12,352 nt of DNA from Flavobacteriales bacterium UBA4011. Its GTDB lineage: Bacteria > Bacteroidota > Bacteroidia > Flavobacteriales_D > Crocinitomicaceae. The notes under the pieces were generated by a model that saw only the letters and a program-made list of their open reading frames with translations, did no database searches and had not been told where the DNA came from. The stretch spans positions 372-12,723 of the forward strand of contig DGBF01000165.1 of assembly GCA_002384725.1 (NCBI GenBank), given 5' to 3'. Both the position numbers and the translations under genes were made by a program. Within the stretch, counting starts at the first letter, position 1; every line of letters begins with the position of its first letter. Positions 1 to 6,399 of this stretch are shown here, piece by piece.

Positions 1-1035
1 AATTTTTCTGATGTTACCTACTATGAATGTGTAAAAAATGCAGAAGAAGCTGACTCATTAAAACCTAAAGTATTTACCGATGAAGAAATAGAGAATTTAA
101 CGAAATATCAAAAAATTCGAAGCAAGCGAAAAGTAGCTGAAAAAATCGCCATTTTGGACAGCACGAATTACTACAAATACAATATTTCTGACTTGATTAC
201 GAACGAAGAGTTTATTGCACTCAATGAAAAGTTCAAGGACTTCATGCCAGATGATGAATTTAATGATTTTTATTATGACTACGAAGACGATTATGGCTTA
301 TCTCGAAAAGAAAAAAGAGCCTTAAAGAAAGAGCGAAAAAGAGAAGAGAAAAATGGTGATTTATTTGGTGAGCCAGTTGAATTGTCTACAATCATAATAA
401 TCGACCCTTTTGTGGCTCATTATGAAGCTAAACAAATTGAGTCCAAGAAATCGGAGAAATTATTGGCCACTTTCTCAGATGCCATAAAGGAAGTTGCCCA
501 GGAGCGAAACATCAACTCTTCCATTCTTGGAAAAGGAAACATGGGCACTTTAACGACAGAAAGCTTTAATCAAAAGTGTTTGTATGTTGATTTGATTGAG
601 CAACTTAACAGATACAATCGCTACGATGCCTTCCCAGTTGATTATACGGAACTGGATAAGTTAGAAAAAGACCAAGAGAACAGAAAAATTATATACGTTT
701 CTTTGCTGAATAATCTCAAAGAGGCCGAATATGACATTAGCTTTAGAAAGCCTTCTCTGAAAACACTTATCAAACGTGTATTCAAGAAAAAACCAAATGC
801 AAGTATGTATATTCTAATCCTGGACCCCAAAGCGCATGAGATTAATTTACAGAAAAACACCGTGTTCAAAAAAGGTGGATCAAAAAGTGAAATCAAAAAA
901 CAATTCAGTAAGCTTTTAGATACTAAAGTGGAAGTGGAAGACGAGGAAGGTCTAGATTATGAGGAAGAAATAATAGAAGAGATGGAAGAAGACATGCCCC
1001 CACCTCCTGTGAAAGAAGACGACAAAAAAGAATAA
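1..1035 (+). CDS. C-terminal part of an uncharacterised protein, possibly an M48-peptidase-type tail
   Basis: The frame is open from base 1 to a TAA at 1033-1035 (344 codons), so the start lies outside the window. The first internal start-like codon, a TTG at 154, is not a believable start because the frame continues upstream without a stop. The visible part has an acidic Asp/Tyr-rich stretch (about residues 85-98), a basic Lys/Arg linker (about 100-117) and then an alternating alpha/beta-looking domain beginning ELSTIIIIDPFVAHYEAK. It ends in a low-complexity acidic tail containing PPPP. No catalytic motif or membrane segment is visible. A degraded M48 metallopeptidase gene follows 20 bp downstream on the same strand. 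In Bacteroidota, long M48 proteins can carry a C-terminal domain of this appearance, so this may be the end of a tandem paralog. That link is inferred from context and recollection of family sequences, not shown. The exported or cytoplasmic location cannot be judged without the N terminus. Confidence 0.75.
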   Translation, partial: NFSDVTYYECVKNAEEADSLKPKVFTDEEIENLTKYQKIRSKRKVAEKIAILDSTNYYKYNISDLITNEEFIALNEKFKDFMPDDEFNDFYYDYEDDYGLSRKEKRALKKERKREEKNGDLFGEPVELSTIIIIDPFVAHYEAKQIESKKSEKLLATFSDAIKEVAQERNINSSILGKGNMGTLTTESFNQKCLYVDLIEQLNRYNRYDAFPVDYTELDKLEKDQENRKIIYVSLLNNLKEAEYDISFRKPSLKTLIKRVFKKKPNASMYILILDPKAHEINLQKNTVFKKGGSKSEIKKQFSKLLDTKVEVEDEEGLDYEEEIIEEMEEDMPPPPVKEDDKKE

Positions 1036-1055
1036 AACATTAAGCGAAACATTTT

Positions 1056-1600
1056 ATGATTAAACTTATACCACTATTGTCGTGTTTGTTGATGGCTTTC
1101 AGCCCAATTGTTTGGAGTCAACGAGATTCAATAATTATAAACCCTTGATTTCAAAAGGCAATATTCCCGAAGATTTTTTCGTTCTAACTTCATCAAAGGT
1201 TGAGCAGGACATGCGAAACTAGAAGTTAGATCTTACCCTACCCAAAAAGAACAAAAGATTTTCCTAGAAGGTGTGCATTATGGTATTGATAAAATCCTGT
1301 AATCTGGATTAGTAATTTATGGTGATGATATTTCAAATTACGTTACCAAGTGGCAAACAAACTCCTTGAAAAAGAGCCCAAACTAAGAAAAGAACTCCGG
1401 TTTTATACCATAAAATCGAATGTTACCAATGCCTTCTCTACAGATCAAGGAATAATAGTGGTAACCTCTGGTTTGATATCACAAATCACTTCTGAGGCGC
1501 ATCTCGCTTATATTTTGGCACATGAAATTGCCCATTACACCGAAAAGCATGTTGTAGAAGGTTTTGAATACAGAATCCGAAACAAAGGGGTGAATAGTAT
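1056..1600 (+). pseudogene. Degraded M48 metallopeptidase, N-terminal half
   Basis: ATG at 1056 opens a signal peptide (MIKLIPLLSCLLMAFSPIVWSQ) that stops at a TGA at 1146. The same protein then resumes in other frames. From 1142 it reads PLISKGNIPEDF up to about 1212, from about 1213 AKLEVRSYPTQKEQKIFLEG, and from 1350 VANKLLEKEPKLRKEL. Each step moves the frame by -1, as expected for three separate one-base deletions. A further in-frame TAA sits at 1300-1302 between DKIL and SGLVIYG. The last part carries the zinc-binding motif HEIAH at 1521-1535, preceded by STDQGIIVVTSGLISQ, which is typical of family M48. Similarity ends near NKGVNSI (about 1590-1600), and the continuation of the gene lies inverted to the right. 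As it stands no active enzyme can be made. The intact ancestor would have been an exported zinc protease. The family call rests on HExxH context and on the matching second half. Confidence 0.85.
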
Positions 1601-2024
1601 ATTGATAGTTGATTATATCTGTGCGAACTCTTTCAAAACGAGTTAGGGTGCGTGTGTAGTTAAATTCTTTGTCAGCAAAATGATTGGAAACTTCACCCCA
1701 ATCTTTATATCTATCGGTAATACTTGTTGCTTTTTCTTTTCTTCGACAAACATTGGGATGACTACTTCTGTTGTCGTAATAATCTTCCTCTACTTTAATC
1801 TCATATTCCTTATCAGTAAAAATAAATTCGGGTACAAAGCATAAGGCACTGTTGTAATAATCTTTTGGAAATTTGAGTTCATCGATTGGTAAATAGGAGT
1901 AAATCAATACATCAAACCTAGAAGTTAGATAGTTTCTGGAATATCCGGCGTTATTGAATAATTTGATTCCAAGACTGTCTGCTTCGAATTCTTTTTCTTT
2001 TGAATAGATGCTCAATTGTTCTAT
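1600..2024 (-). pseudogene. Degraded M48 metallopeptidase, inverted middle/C-terminal fragment
   Basis: Read on the minus strand from about 2024, this gives IEQLSIYSKEKEFEADSLG, the region of M48 peptidases holding the third zinc ligand (Glu in the ExxxD-type motif, EFEAD at about 1976-1991). It continues through FDVLIYSYLPIDELKFP, SSHPN and KEFNYTRTLTRFERVRTD. This is what should follow the HEIAH half on the opposite strand, so the two pieces look like one gene split by an inversion of roughly 430 bp. No ATG is present. The frame opens only after a TAA at 2025-2027, and the first start-like codon is a TTG at 2013-2015. Past about 1600 the minus-strand frame simply runs into the antisense of the N-terminal half and is not real coding. 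Breakpoints are estimated from where protein similarity stops and could be off by 10-20 bp. No long inverted repeat was seen at the breakpoints. Confidence 0.8.
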
Positions 2025-2051
2025 TTAGCCACAGCTCATTTGAACAATCTT

Positions 2052-2065
2052 GTTTCACTTGAAAC
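2052..2065. repeat. Short perfect inverted repeat downstream of the ferredoxin gene
   Basis: The two 6-bp arms GTTTCA and TGAAAC are separated by two bases and lie 19 bp beyond the ferredoxin stop codon. There is no T-tract after it in the direction of ferredoxin transcription, so it is not a convincing intrinsic terminator. It could be a protein-binding palindrome or chance. Confidence 0.3.
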
Positions 2066-2083
2066 TGGAATCAGCTTCGTTTT

Positions 2084-2404
2084 TTAAGCTTCAGGCGCCA
2101 ATCTCAAAACAATTCCATCAATAGAATCGTCAACGTGAATTTGACAACCCAAACGGCTGTTCAGTTTAACAAAAAAGGCTTGGTCCAACATGTCCAATTC
2201 AGCATCAGATTGCTCGGGTAATTCGTGATCGGATTCTAAATAACATTGACATGTAGCACACATGGCCATACCTCCACATTCACCCAATACAGGCAATTCG
2301 TATGCTTTACAAACCTCCATGATATTCATGCTCATGTCTGTAGGTGCAACTAATTCGTGTTGCTCACCTTCCCTATCAATAATGGTTACTTTAACTTCTT
2401 CCAT
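2084..2404 (-). CDS. [2Fe-2S] ferredoxin, adrenodoxin type
   Basis: A 106-residue cytoplasmic electron carrier of the plant/adrenodoxin ferredoxin fold. The four cluster ligands are visible: Cys43, Cys49 and Cys52 in ECGGMAMCATC, and Cys87 in LGCQIHV. The C-x5-C-x2-C...C spacing and the acidic helix rich in Asp/Glu (about 57-71) are typical of adrenodoxin-like (Isc-type Fdx) ferredoxins, which pass single electrons to iron-sulfur assembly or to oxygenases. Extra cysteines Cys32 and Cys54 are not expected ligands. The ATG at 2402-2404 is preceded by a TAnnTTTG box with a 16-nt leader, and no other start is needed. The gene appears monocistronic, 34 bp from the stop of the upstream lipoprotein gene, which has its own promoter. 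No isc or suf genes lie nearby, so the partner cannot be told from context. Confidence 0.95.
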   Translation of the reverse strand: MEEVKVTIIDREGEQHELVAPTDMSMNIMEVCKAYELPVLGECGGMAMCATCQCYLESDHELPEQSDAELDMLDQAFFVKLNSRLGCQIHVDDSIDGIVLRLAPEA

Positions 2405-2420
2405 GAAAATTTAATTGCGG

Positions 2421-2428
2421 CAAAAGTA
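2421..2428 (-). promoter_or_regulatory. Bacteroidota -7 promoter box for the ferredoxin gene
   Basis: TACTTTTG on the minus strand matches TAnnTTTG, the -7 consensus of the Bacteroidota housekeeping sigma factor. Sixteen bases separate it from the ferredoxin ATG, implying a very short leader. No clear -33 TTG is present at the usual distance. Confidence 0.6.
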
Positions 2429-2438
2429 AGGATTTCTT

Positions 2439-2864
2439 CTAATTATAAATGCGGAGTTTAGAAGTTCCATCCCAAATTGTTTGATATTGACGCAAACCAA
2501 ATTGTGAATTAGAAATTGGTGAACCATCATACAGGGAAAAAGAAGCATCGTAGCACGTATCCAAAAGCGTTAAGAAGTTATTAACGTCAGGCGTTAATGC
2601 TTGTGGGCAATCACCATTTACATCAGCTGGCGAATGTCTATCGAAAGCGACAAAGTCATCAATCGCTCTTCTATATACGATAACTCCGCGAGAACCTCCA
2701 GTTACATAAGCATAACCACTTACTCCTGTCAAATTAATGTAGGACGGTAAATTAATGTCGATCGTTACATCAAGAGCATAGCTTGGAACGGGATTAGAAT
2801 TGTTCTTTTTACAACCTACATTGGTCAAGAGCAAAATCAAACATAAAATAATTCCTACCTTCAT
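2439..2864 (-). CDS. Small lipoprotein with a degenerate Rieske-like domain
   Basis: 141 residues with a type II signal peptide: Lys2, a hydrophobic run 4-14, and lipobox NVGC with Cys18 as the lipidated residue, followed by Lys and Asn. The protein is therefore a membrane-anchored lipoprotein, probably outer membrane or periplasmic. The mature part has the order of a Rieske domain: a beta-rich start with GVIVYRR (60-66), FDRHSP (74-79), a Cys (86), then CYDASFSLYDGSPI (104-117) and the final strands LRQYQTIWDGTSKLRI. In related Bacteroidota proteins the sequence reads FDRxCP and CPxxGSxFSxxxGxP. Here the Cys of the first pair is Ser78, and the ligand positions of the second are Asp102 and Tyr105. 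A [2Fe-2S] cluster is therefore unlikely. Cys86 and Cys104 might form a disulfide. The Rieske relationship is a by-eye call, and the function is unknown. It has its own promoter, divergent from the Lys-rich gene. Confidence 0.8.
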   Translation of the reverse strand: MKVGIILCLILLLTNVGCKKNNSNPVPSYALDVTIDINLPSYINLTGVSGYAYVTGGSRGVIVYRRAIDDFVAFDRHSPADVNGDCPQALTPDVNNFLTLLDTCYDASFSLYDGSPISNSQFGLRQYQTIWDGTSKLRIYN

Positions 2865-2880
2865 ATCGTTATTGTTATAG

Positions 2881-2888
2881 CAAAGATA
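2881..2888 (-). promoter_or_regulatory. Bacteroidota -7 promoter box for the lipoprotein gene
   Basis: TATCTTTG on the minus strand matches TAnnTTTG exactly, 16 nt ahead of the lipoprotein ATG (2862-2864). It lies in the 26-bp gap between two divergent start codons, so the leaders of both genes must be very short. No equally good box was found for the rightward gene at 2891. Confidence 0.6.
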
Positions 2889-2890
2889 AG

Positions 2891-3169
2891 ATGAAAACGT
2901 TATTTAAAATTACTTTATTGCTTTTGATGTGCTTTATAGCACATAACTCAGCCTATGCTCAAAAAAGTAAAAACCCTACATCTGTTGAAGAGGCTGAAAA
3001 AATGCTCGCTAAAAAGAATAAAAAGAAGAACAAAGAGGCCAAAAAGGCTATGAAAGAGGCCAAAAAGAACTTCGCTGATATACAATCGAAAGAATTCAAG
3101 AAATCATTGAAACGAAATGCAAAAAGGCACAAAAAAGAAGCTCGACGTAAAAAACGCAAAAATCGTTAG
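2891..3169 (+). CDS. Small exported lysine-rich protein
   Basis: 92 residues. A Sec signal peptide (about 1-23, MKTLFKITLLLLMCFIAHNSAYAQ) ends in an AYA-Q cleavage site. The mature part of about 69 residues is extremely basic: Lys and Arg dominate, with Ala/Glu-spaced KKxxKEAKKAMKEAKKN repeats likely to be helical, and it ends RRKKRKNR. No known domain is recognised. A periplasmic or secreted polycation could bind nucleic acid, LPS or peptidoglycan, but nothing in the sequence decides this. It starts 26 bp from the divergent lipoprotein gene, and its TAG stop overlaps the TAA of the convergent ABC-F gene by two bases. An antisense frame exists here but has no signal of coding. The signal peptide and clean start support a real gene. 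The poly-Lys composition makes homology calls unreliable. Confidence 0.75.
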   Translation: MKTLFKITLLLLMCFIAHNSAYAQKSKNPTSVEEAEKMLAKKNKKKNKEAKKAMKEAKKNFADIQSKEFKKSLKRNAKRHKKEARRKKRKNR

Positions 3170-5112
3170 TCTTCGATAGCCAGTAATTCCTCAGTTGCTC
3201 CTTCCCAATTCTCCATTTCCTTATCTAAATCTGATTTTTTATTGGCGAATTTCTCAAGTAGTGCTGCGGCTTTCTCCTCGTCACTGTAATCCATTTTTTC
3301 TACTTCTTGCTGCAACAAATGAATTGCTTTTTCCAAGTCTTCGATAGATTCCTCGGCCTTTTTAATTCGATTGCTTAACTGATTCTTTCTGCGTTTTTGT
3401 TCCTTTTGTTCTTCATACGATAAATTGGAAACAGATTCCATTTTTTGCACTTTCTTGGGAGCTTCGGTTTTCAATGAAACCGTTTCTTTTTTAGGTGCAT
3501 CTTGGCCAGCCAATTTTCGTTGCAAGAACTCTTGAACTGAGAAATGATGAATTTTTAAAGCTTTGTCCTCGATATCCCAAATTCTATTGGTCAAACCTTC
3601 CAAAAACTCTCTATCATGCGATACAATTACAAAAGTACCTTCGTAATTAATCAGAGCATCTTTTAATACTTCCTTGGATTGTAAATCGAGGTGATTGGTC
3701 GGCTCATCCAAAATCAAGAAGTTAGATGGACTTAAAAGCAATTGACAAAGCGCCAATCGAGTTCTTTCTCCACCCGATAAAACAGATACTTTTTTATCTA
3801 CATCTTCGCCCGTAAACAAGAATGCGCCAAGAATACTTCTCAAACTATTTCGAATTGCACCTTTGGCTGTTTCATCTACAGTTTCATAAATAGTTTTAGT
3901 TTTATCAAGTATTTCAGCTTGATCCTGAGCAAAATAAGAGATATTTACATTGTGGCCATATTCTACCTTTCCTTCTCCATCAATCGAATTCATGATCCGT
4001 TTCAAGAGCGTGGACTTACCAACACCATTCGCTCCCAATAAGGCAATTTTCTCGCCTCGTCCAACAGTCAAATTAATGTTTTCGAATAAAGTTTTATCAC
4101 CATACGTCTTCCCCATATCCGTCATTTCAAGCACCCATTTTCCGGGTTGATGACTCAATGGAAACGCAATTTTCATTTTGGCAACAGAATCATTGTCCAC
4201 TTGAATAATCTCCGTTTTATCCAATTTCTTAATCAAAGACTGTGCAAATGCCGCCTTATTTTTCTTTGCACGAAATTTATTGATGAGTTCTTCCGTGTGC
4301 TTAATATCTTTTTCTTGTTGCTTTTTAGCACCTTCGAGACGTTCAATTTCTTCGGCTCTAGCGAGTTTGTATCTAGAATAGGAAAAAGGAAAATCTAATA
4401 ATCTACCTTGACTAATTTCTAGAGTTCGTTTTGTCACGTTATCTAAGAATAATCTATCATGAGATATTACGACCACTGCTCCATCAAATTTTTGCAAATA
4501 ACCTTCTACTTATATTTTACTGTCCATATCCAAGTGATTTGTTGGCTCATCTAATAAAATCACATCTGGATTATTCACAAGGATTCGCGCCAATTCAGCT
4601 CTCATTTTCCAACCACCTGAGAAAGTATTCAATGGGCTTGGCAATTCTTCATCCTGAAATCCTAGACCTTTTAAAGCACTCGTTATTTTTTCTTCCCACT
4701 GGAATCCTTCGAGGATATCGAAAGAATGATTTAAATCACTCATTTCATCCAACATAGAAAGATAACTTTCTGATTCGTAATCCGTTCGTGTAACGAGATC
4801 ATGATTAATCTTATCCAATCTTTTTCCAATTCTGTTCAATTCAACGTTAGAATCGTTCAAAAAATCAAAAACAGATTTAGTCGTATCAAGAAGCAAATCT
4901 TGACTCAAATAACCAATGGTTGTATCTTTTGGTGAATGGATGTTTCCTTCAGAAGGTTTGTCCTTTCCCGAAATTAGCTTAAGAATAGTTGATTTTCCAG
5001 CTCCGTTTTTTCCCACCAAGCCAACTTTATCCCCCTTGTTAATTTGAGCGGTAATGTTTTGAAATAAATATCCTGTAGGCAGGAAAACACCAAGATTGTC
5101 CAATTGAATCAT
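3166..5112 (-). pseudogene. YheS-type ABC-F ATPase gene interrupted by one in-frame TAA
   Basis: ATG at 5110-5112 to TAA at 3166-3168 is one frame of 648 codons broken only by a TAA at 4510-4512 (codon 201). The protein has two ABC domains and no membrane segments, as in ABC-F translation factors that act at the ribosomal E site. Domain 1: Walker A GKNGAGKST (34-42), signature SGGWK (165-169), Walker B LLDEPTNHLD (186-195), H-loop SHDR (His218). Linker: a helical, basic segment with NKFRAKKNKAAFAQ, resembling the P-site tRNA interaction motif region. Domain 2: GANGVGKST (360-368), SGGER (446-450), LILDEPTNHLD (466-476), SHDR (His499). The tail is a coiled coil (about 560-640). The GLVGKNG and SGGWKMR wording and the linker resemble E. 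coli YheS more than EttA or Uup. The TAA falls in NHLDMDSKI*VEGYL, where YheS has Trp (TGG). The downstream part has no ATG near the break, only a TTG at 4495-4497. The gene is therefore either freshly inactivated or carries a sequence error. Confidence 0.88.
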
Positions 5113-5116
5113 GCCG

Positions 5117-5145
5117 CAAAGGTACTACGTTCTTCAGGACAACAA
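5117..5145 (-). promoter_or_regulatory. Complete Bacteroidota promoter for the ABC-F gene, likely leaderless transcript
   Basis: On the minus strand, TTG (5143-5145) is followed after 18 bp by TACCTTTG (5117-5124), matching the TTG/17-23 bp/TAnnTTTG consensus. Only four bases separate the TTTG from the ATG. Since transcription in this group usually starts a few bases past the box, the mRNA would begin at or next to the start codon. Confidence 0.7.
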
Positions 5146-5167
5146 ACACTTTATTGGATAAAATTTA

Positions 5168-5250
5168 AATGACCTGCCGTCAGCAATTGGCTTTTGCAAG
5201 TTAGACCTGGAAGCCACAAACCTACAATAGCCAAAAGCCGACAGGTCATT
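5168..5250. repeat. Imperfect inverted repeat with nested arms between gldO-like and ABC-F genes
   Basis: The outer arms AATGACCTG (5168-5176) and CAGGTCATT (5242-5250) are perfect complements. Inner arms GGCTTTTG (5189-5196) and CAAAAGCC (5232-5239) pair as well, after an asymmetric bulge. A further GACCTG copy (5204-5209) and AAGCCA (5211-5216) allow competing pairings with the same arms. It follows the stop of the gldO-like gene by 15 bp, and in that direction is followed by an A/T-rich but not T-only stretch. It may terminate the operon or be a small palindromic mobile repeat (MITE/REP-like). No coding potential is seen in the 152-bp gap. Confidence 0.6.
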
Positions 5251-5264
5251 ACTATCCGTTTGGG

Positions 5265-6284
5265 TCAATATTGCCAAACATCTGATTCTATCATCCGAAT
5301 TTCTTCCTTGATTTTTTCGGCTTCCAATAAGGCGTCAACGCCTGTTCTATAGGATTCTATCGCTCTGTCGGCCGTATTACTTTCTTTGTAGATTACAGCA
5401 CTAAATCTACGTTTCCAGAACAAATCGTCGAAACTCATCCATTGTGAATCATTTCGTTCATTATATACGTTGTAATTATTCAATACATAACGCATGTGCG
5501 GGAAATACAGCCAAAATAATTCTTTAACACCGACGATAATTTCGTTTCCATTTGCATCTATACCTTTCTCTACAACGACAGGTGCTATTGCGATAATCCT
5601 TCTATCAATAGCCGACCGATTTTTATCAAAAATCCAATCTTCTTTTATTCTGTACTGAACTATATCTTTTGAGGTGTACCAAATCGTATCGCGCGTTTCG
5701 TATTCAAACGTTTTATCTCCGTTTGCTAGAGTTATTACTTTTGGTTCTCCAAATTCATCTGTCAAAGGAATATCACTTTGTTCGCCCAATCTTCCAAAAT
5801 AGCTTGTTAAACTTTCTCTATAAAGTGAGTCATTGTAGAAATTACCTCCTGGAAATCCTGATTCGATAGGATACTTGAGCTGATCTCCGTCGTACTTCCC
5901 AAAAAGATTATTCACATTGAAGGGCGAAAATGCTTTGATATTTCCTGCGAGCACATTACAACGGATTATCGTCCATAAACTAACCTTATCTTGATTTGTA
6001 ATCCATGTTCCATTCGCGGTTATCTCATCTAAGGGATAATATAAAGGTTGGTTAATTTTTTCCCGCATGTCGATGTACGACCAGACCCGTTTACTCCATG
6101 TAGCATCTGCTTCTCGAATGTATGTATAAGGAATTAACTTCTTAGTTGCAACATTTTCTTTTAAATATGAACCATCTAGAATACCACCTTCGGTGTAATT
6201 GGTTTGTCCACAAAAACAGTCTTGTGTACGTCCATTTATGGAAACCACAAGGCTAAAAAGTAAAATTAAAAGAGCTGATTTCAT
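5265..6284 (-). CDS. GldN-family T9SS ring protein, second copy (GldO-like)
   Basis: 339 residues with a Sec signal peptide (about 1-21) and a periplasmic mature protein. It is collinear with the gldN product encoded just upstream. Shared blocks include KKLIPYTYIREADATWSKR (48-66), YYPLDEITANGTWI (82-95), GEQSDIPLTDEFGEP, QYRIKEDWIFDK, KELFWLYFPHMRYVLNNY and MSFDDLFWKRRFSAVIYKES. GldN-type proteins assemble with lipoprotein GldK into a ring on the periplasmic face of the outer membrane and contact GldM. F. johnsoniae has a comparable pair, gldN and gldO, with partly redundant roles. Differences from the first copy are a Cys pair at the mature N terminus (Cys23 and Cys25), another Cys at 109, and divergent sequence up to about residue 35. 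The gene is separated from gldN by a terminator, and a perfect inverted repeat abuts its ATG, so it is probably expressed differently. No TAnnTTTG box was found ahead of it. Confidence 0.93.
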   Translation of the reverse strand: MKSALLILLFSLVVSINGRTQDCFCGQTNYTEGGILDGSYLKENVATKKLIPYTYIREADATWSKRVWSYIDMREKINQPLYYPLDEITANGTWITNQDKVSLWTIIRCNVLAGNIKAFSPFNVNNLFGKYDGDQLKYPIESGFPGGNFYNDSLYRESLTSYFGRLGEQSDIPLTDEFGEPKVITLANGDKTFEYETRDTIWYTSKDIVQYRIKEDWIFDKNRSAIDRRIIAIAPVVVEKGIDANGNEIIVGVKELFWLYFPHMRYVLNNYNVYNERNDSQWMSFDDLFWKRRFSAVIYKESNTADRAIESYRTGVDALLEAEKIKEEIRMIESDVWQY

Positions 6285-6302
6285 ATCTAAAAGGTTTTAG
6301 AT
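6285..6302 (-). promoter_or_regulatory. Perfect 8-bp inverted repeat touching the gldO-like start codon
   Basis: ATCTAAAA and TTTTAGAT flank a 2-bp centre and end directly at the ATG (6282-6284), covering the place where a ribosome binding site would be. It could be an operator palindrome or, in RNA, a weak AU-rich hairpin over the initiation region. The A+T content of the genome makes a chance origin possible. Confidence 0.45.
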
Positions 6303-6350
6303 ACATAACTCAACCTATCGTCTTTCGTTACATGAAAAAAAATAATCCAT

Positions 6351-6380
6351 AAAAAAAGGAGACCTTTCGATCTCCTTTTT
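6351..6380 (-). terminator. Intrinsic terminator after gldN
   Basis: On the minus strand, AAAAAGGAGA (6371-6380) and TCTCCTTTTT (6353-6362) form a perfect 10-bp stem around an 8-base loop, running on into further T residues (6351-6352) and starting 20 bp past the gldN stop. The A-tract on the other side makes it potentially bidirectional. It should end most transcripts of the gldKLMN operon before the second gldN copy. Confidence 0.88.
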
Positions 6381-6399
6381 CTAATAAAATTATATCAAT

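Noticed and set aside
154..1035. A gene starting at the TTG at 154
   Set aside because: The frame is open all the way to base 1, so the TTG is only an internal Leu codon of a gene entering from the left.
2075..2092. AGCTT...AAGCT hairpin at the ferredoxin stop as a terminator
   Set aside because: The stem has only 5 bp, overlaps the stop codon and lacks a following T-tract in the right direction.
4510..4512. Reassigned TAA codon (alternative genetic code)
   Set aside because: gldM, gldN, the ferredoxin and the ABC-F gene itself end in TAA at the expected C termini, so TAA works as a stop here.
4147..4757. Rightward open frames opposite the ABC-F gene
   Set aside because: They are antisense to strongly conserved ATPase motifs and show no signal peptide, domain or start signal of their own.
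5168..5250. CRISPR repeat or tRNA-like structure in the intergenic gap
   Set aside because: There is a single nested inverted repeat, with no spaced direct repeats and no cloverleaf with conserved tRNA bases.
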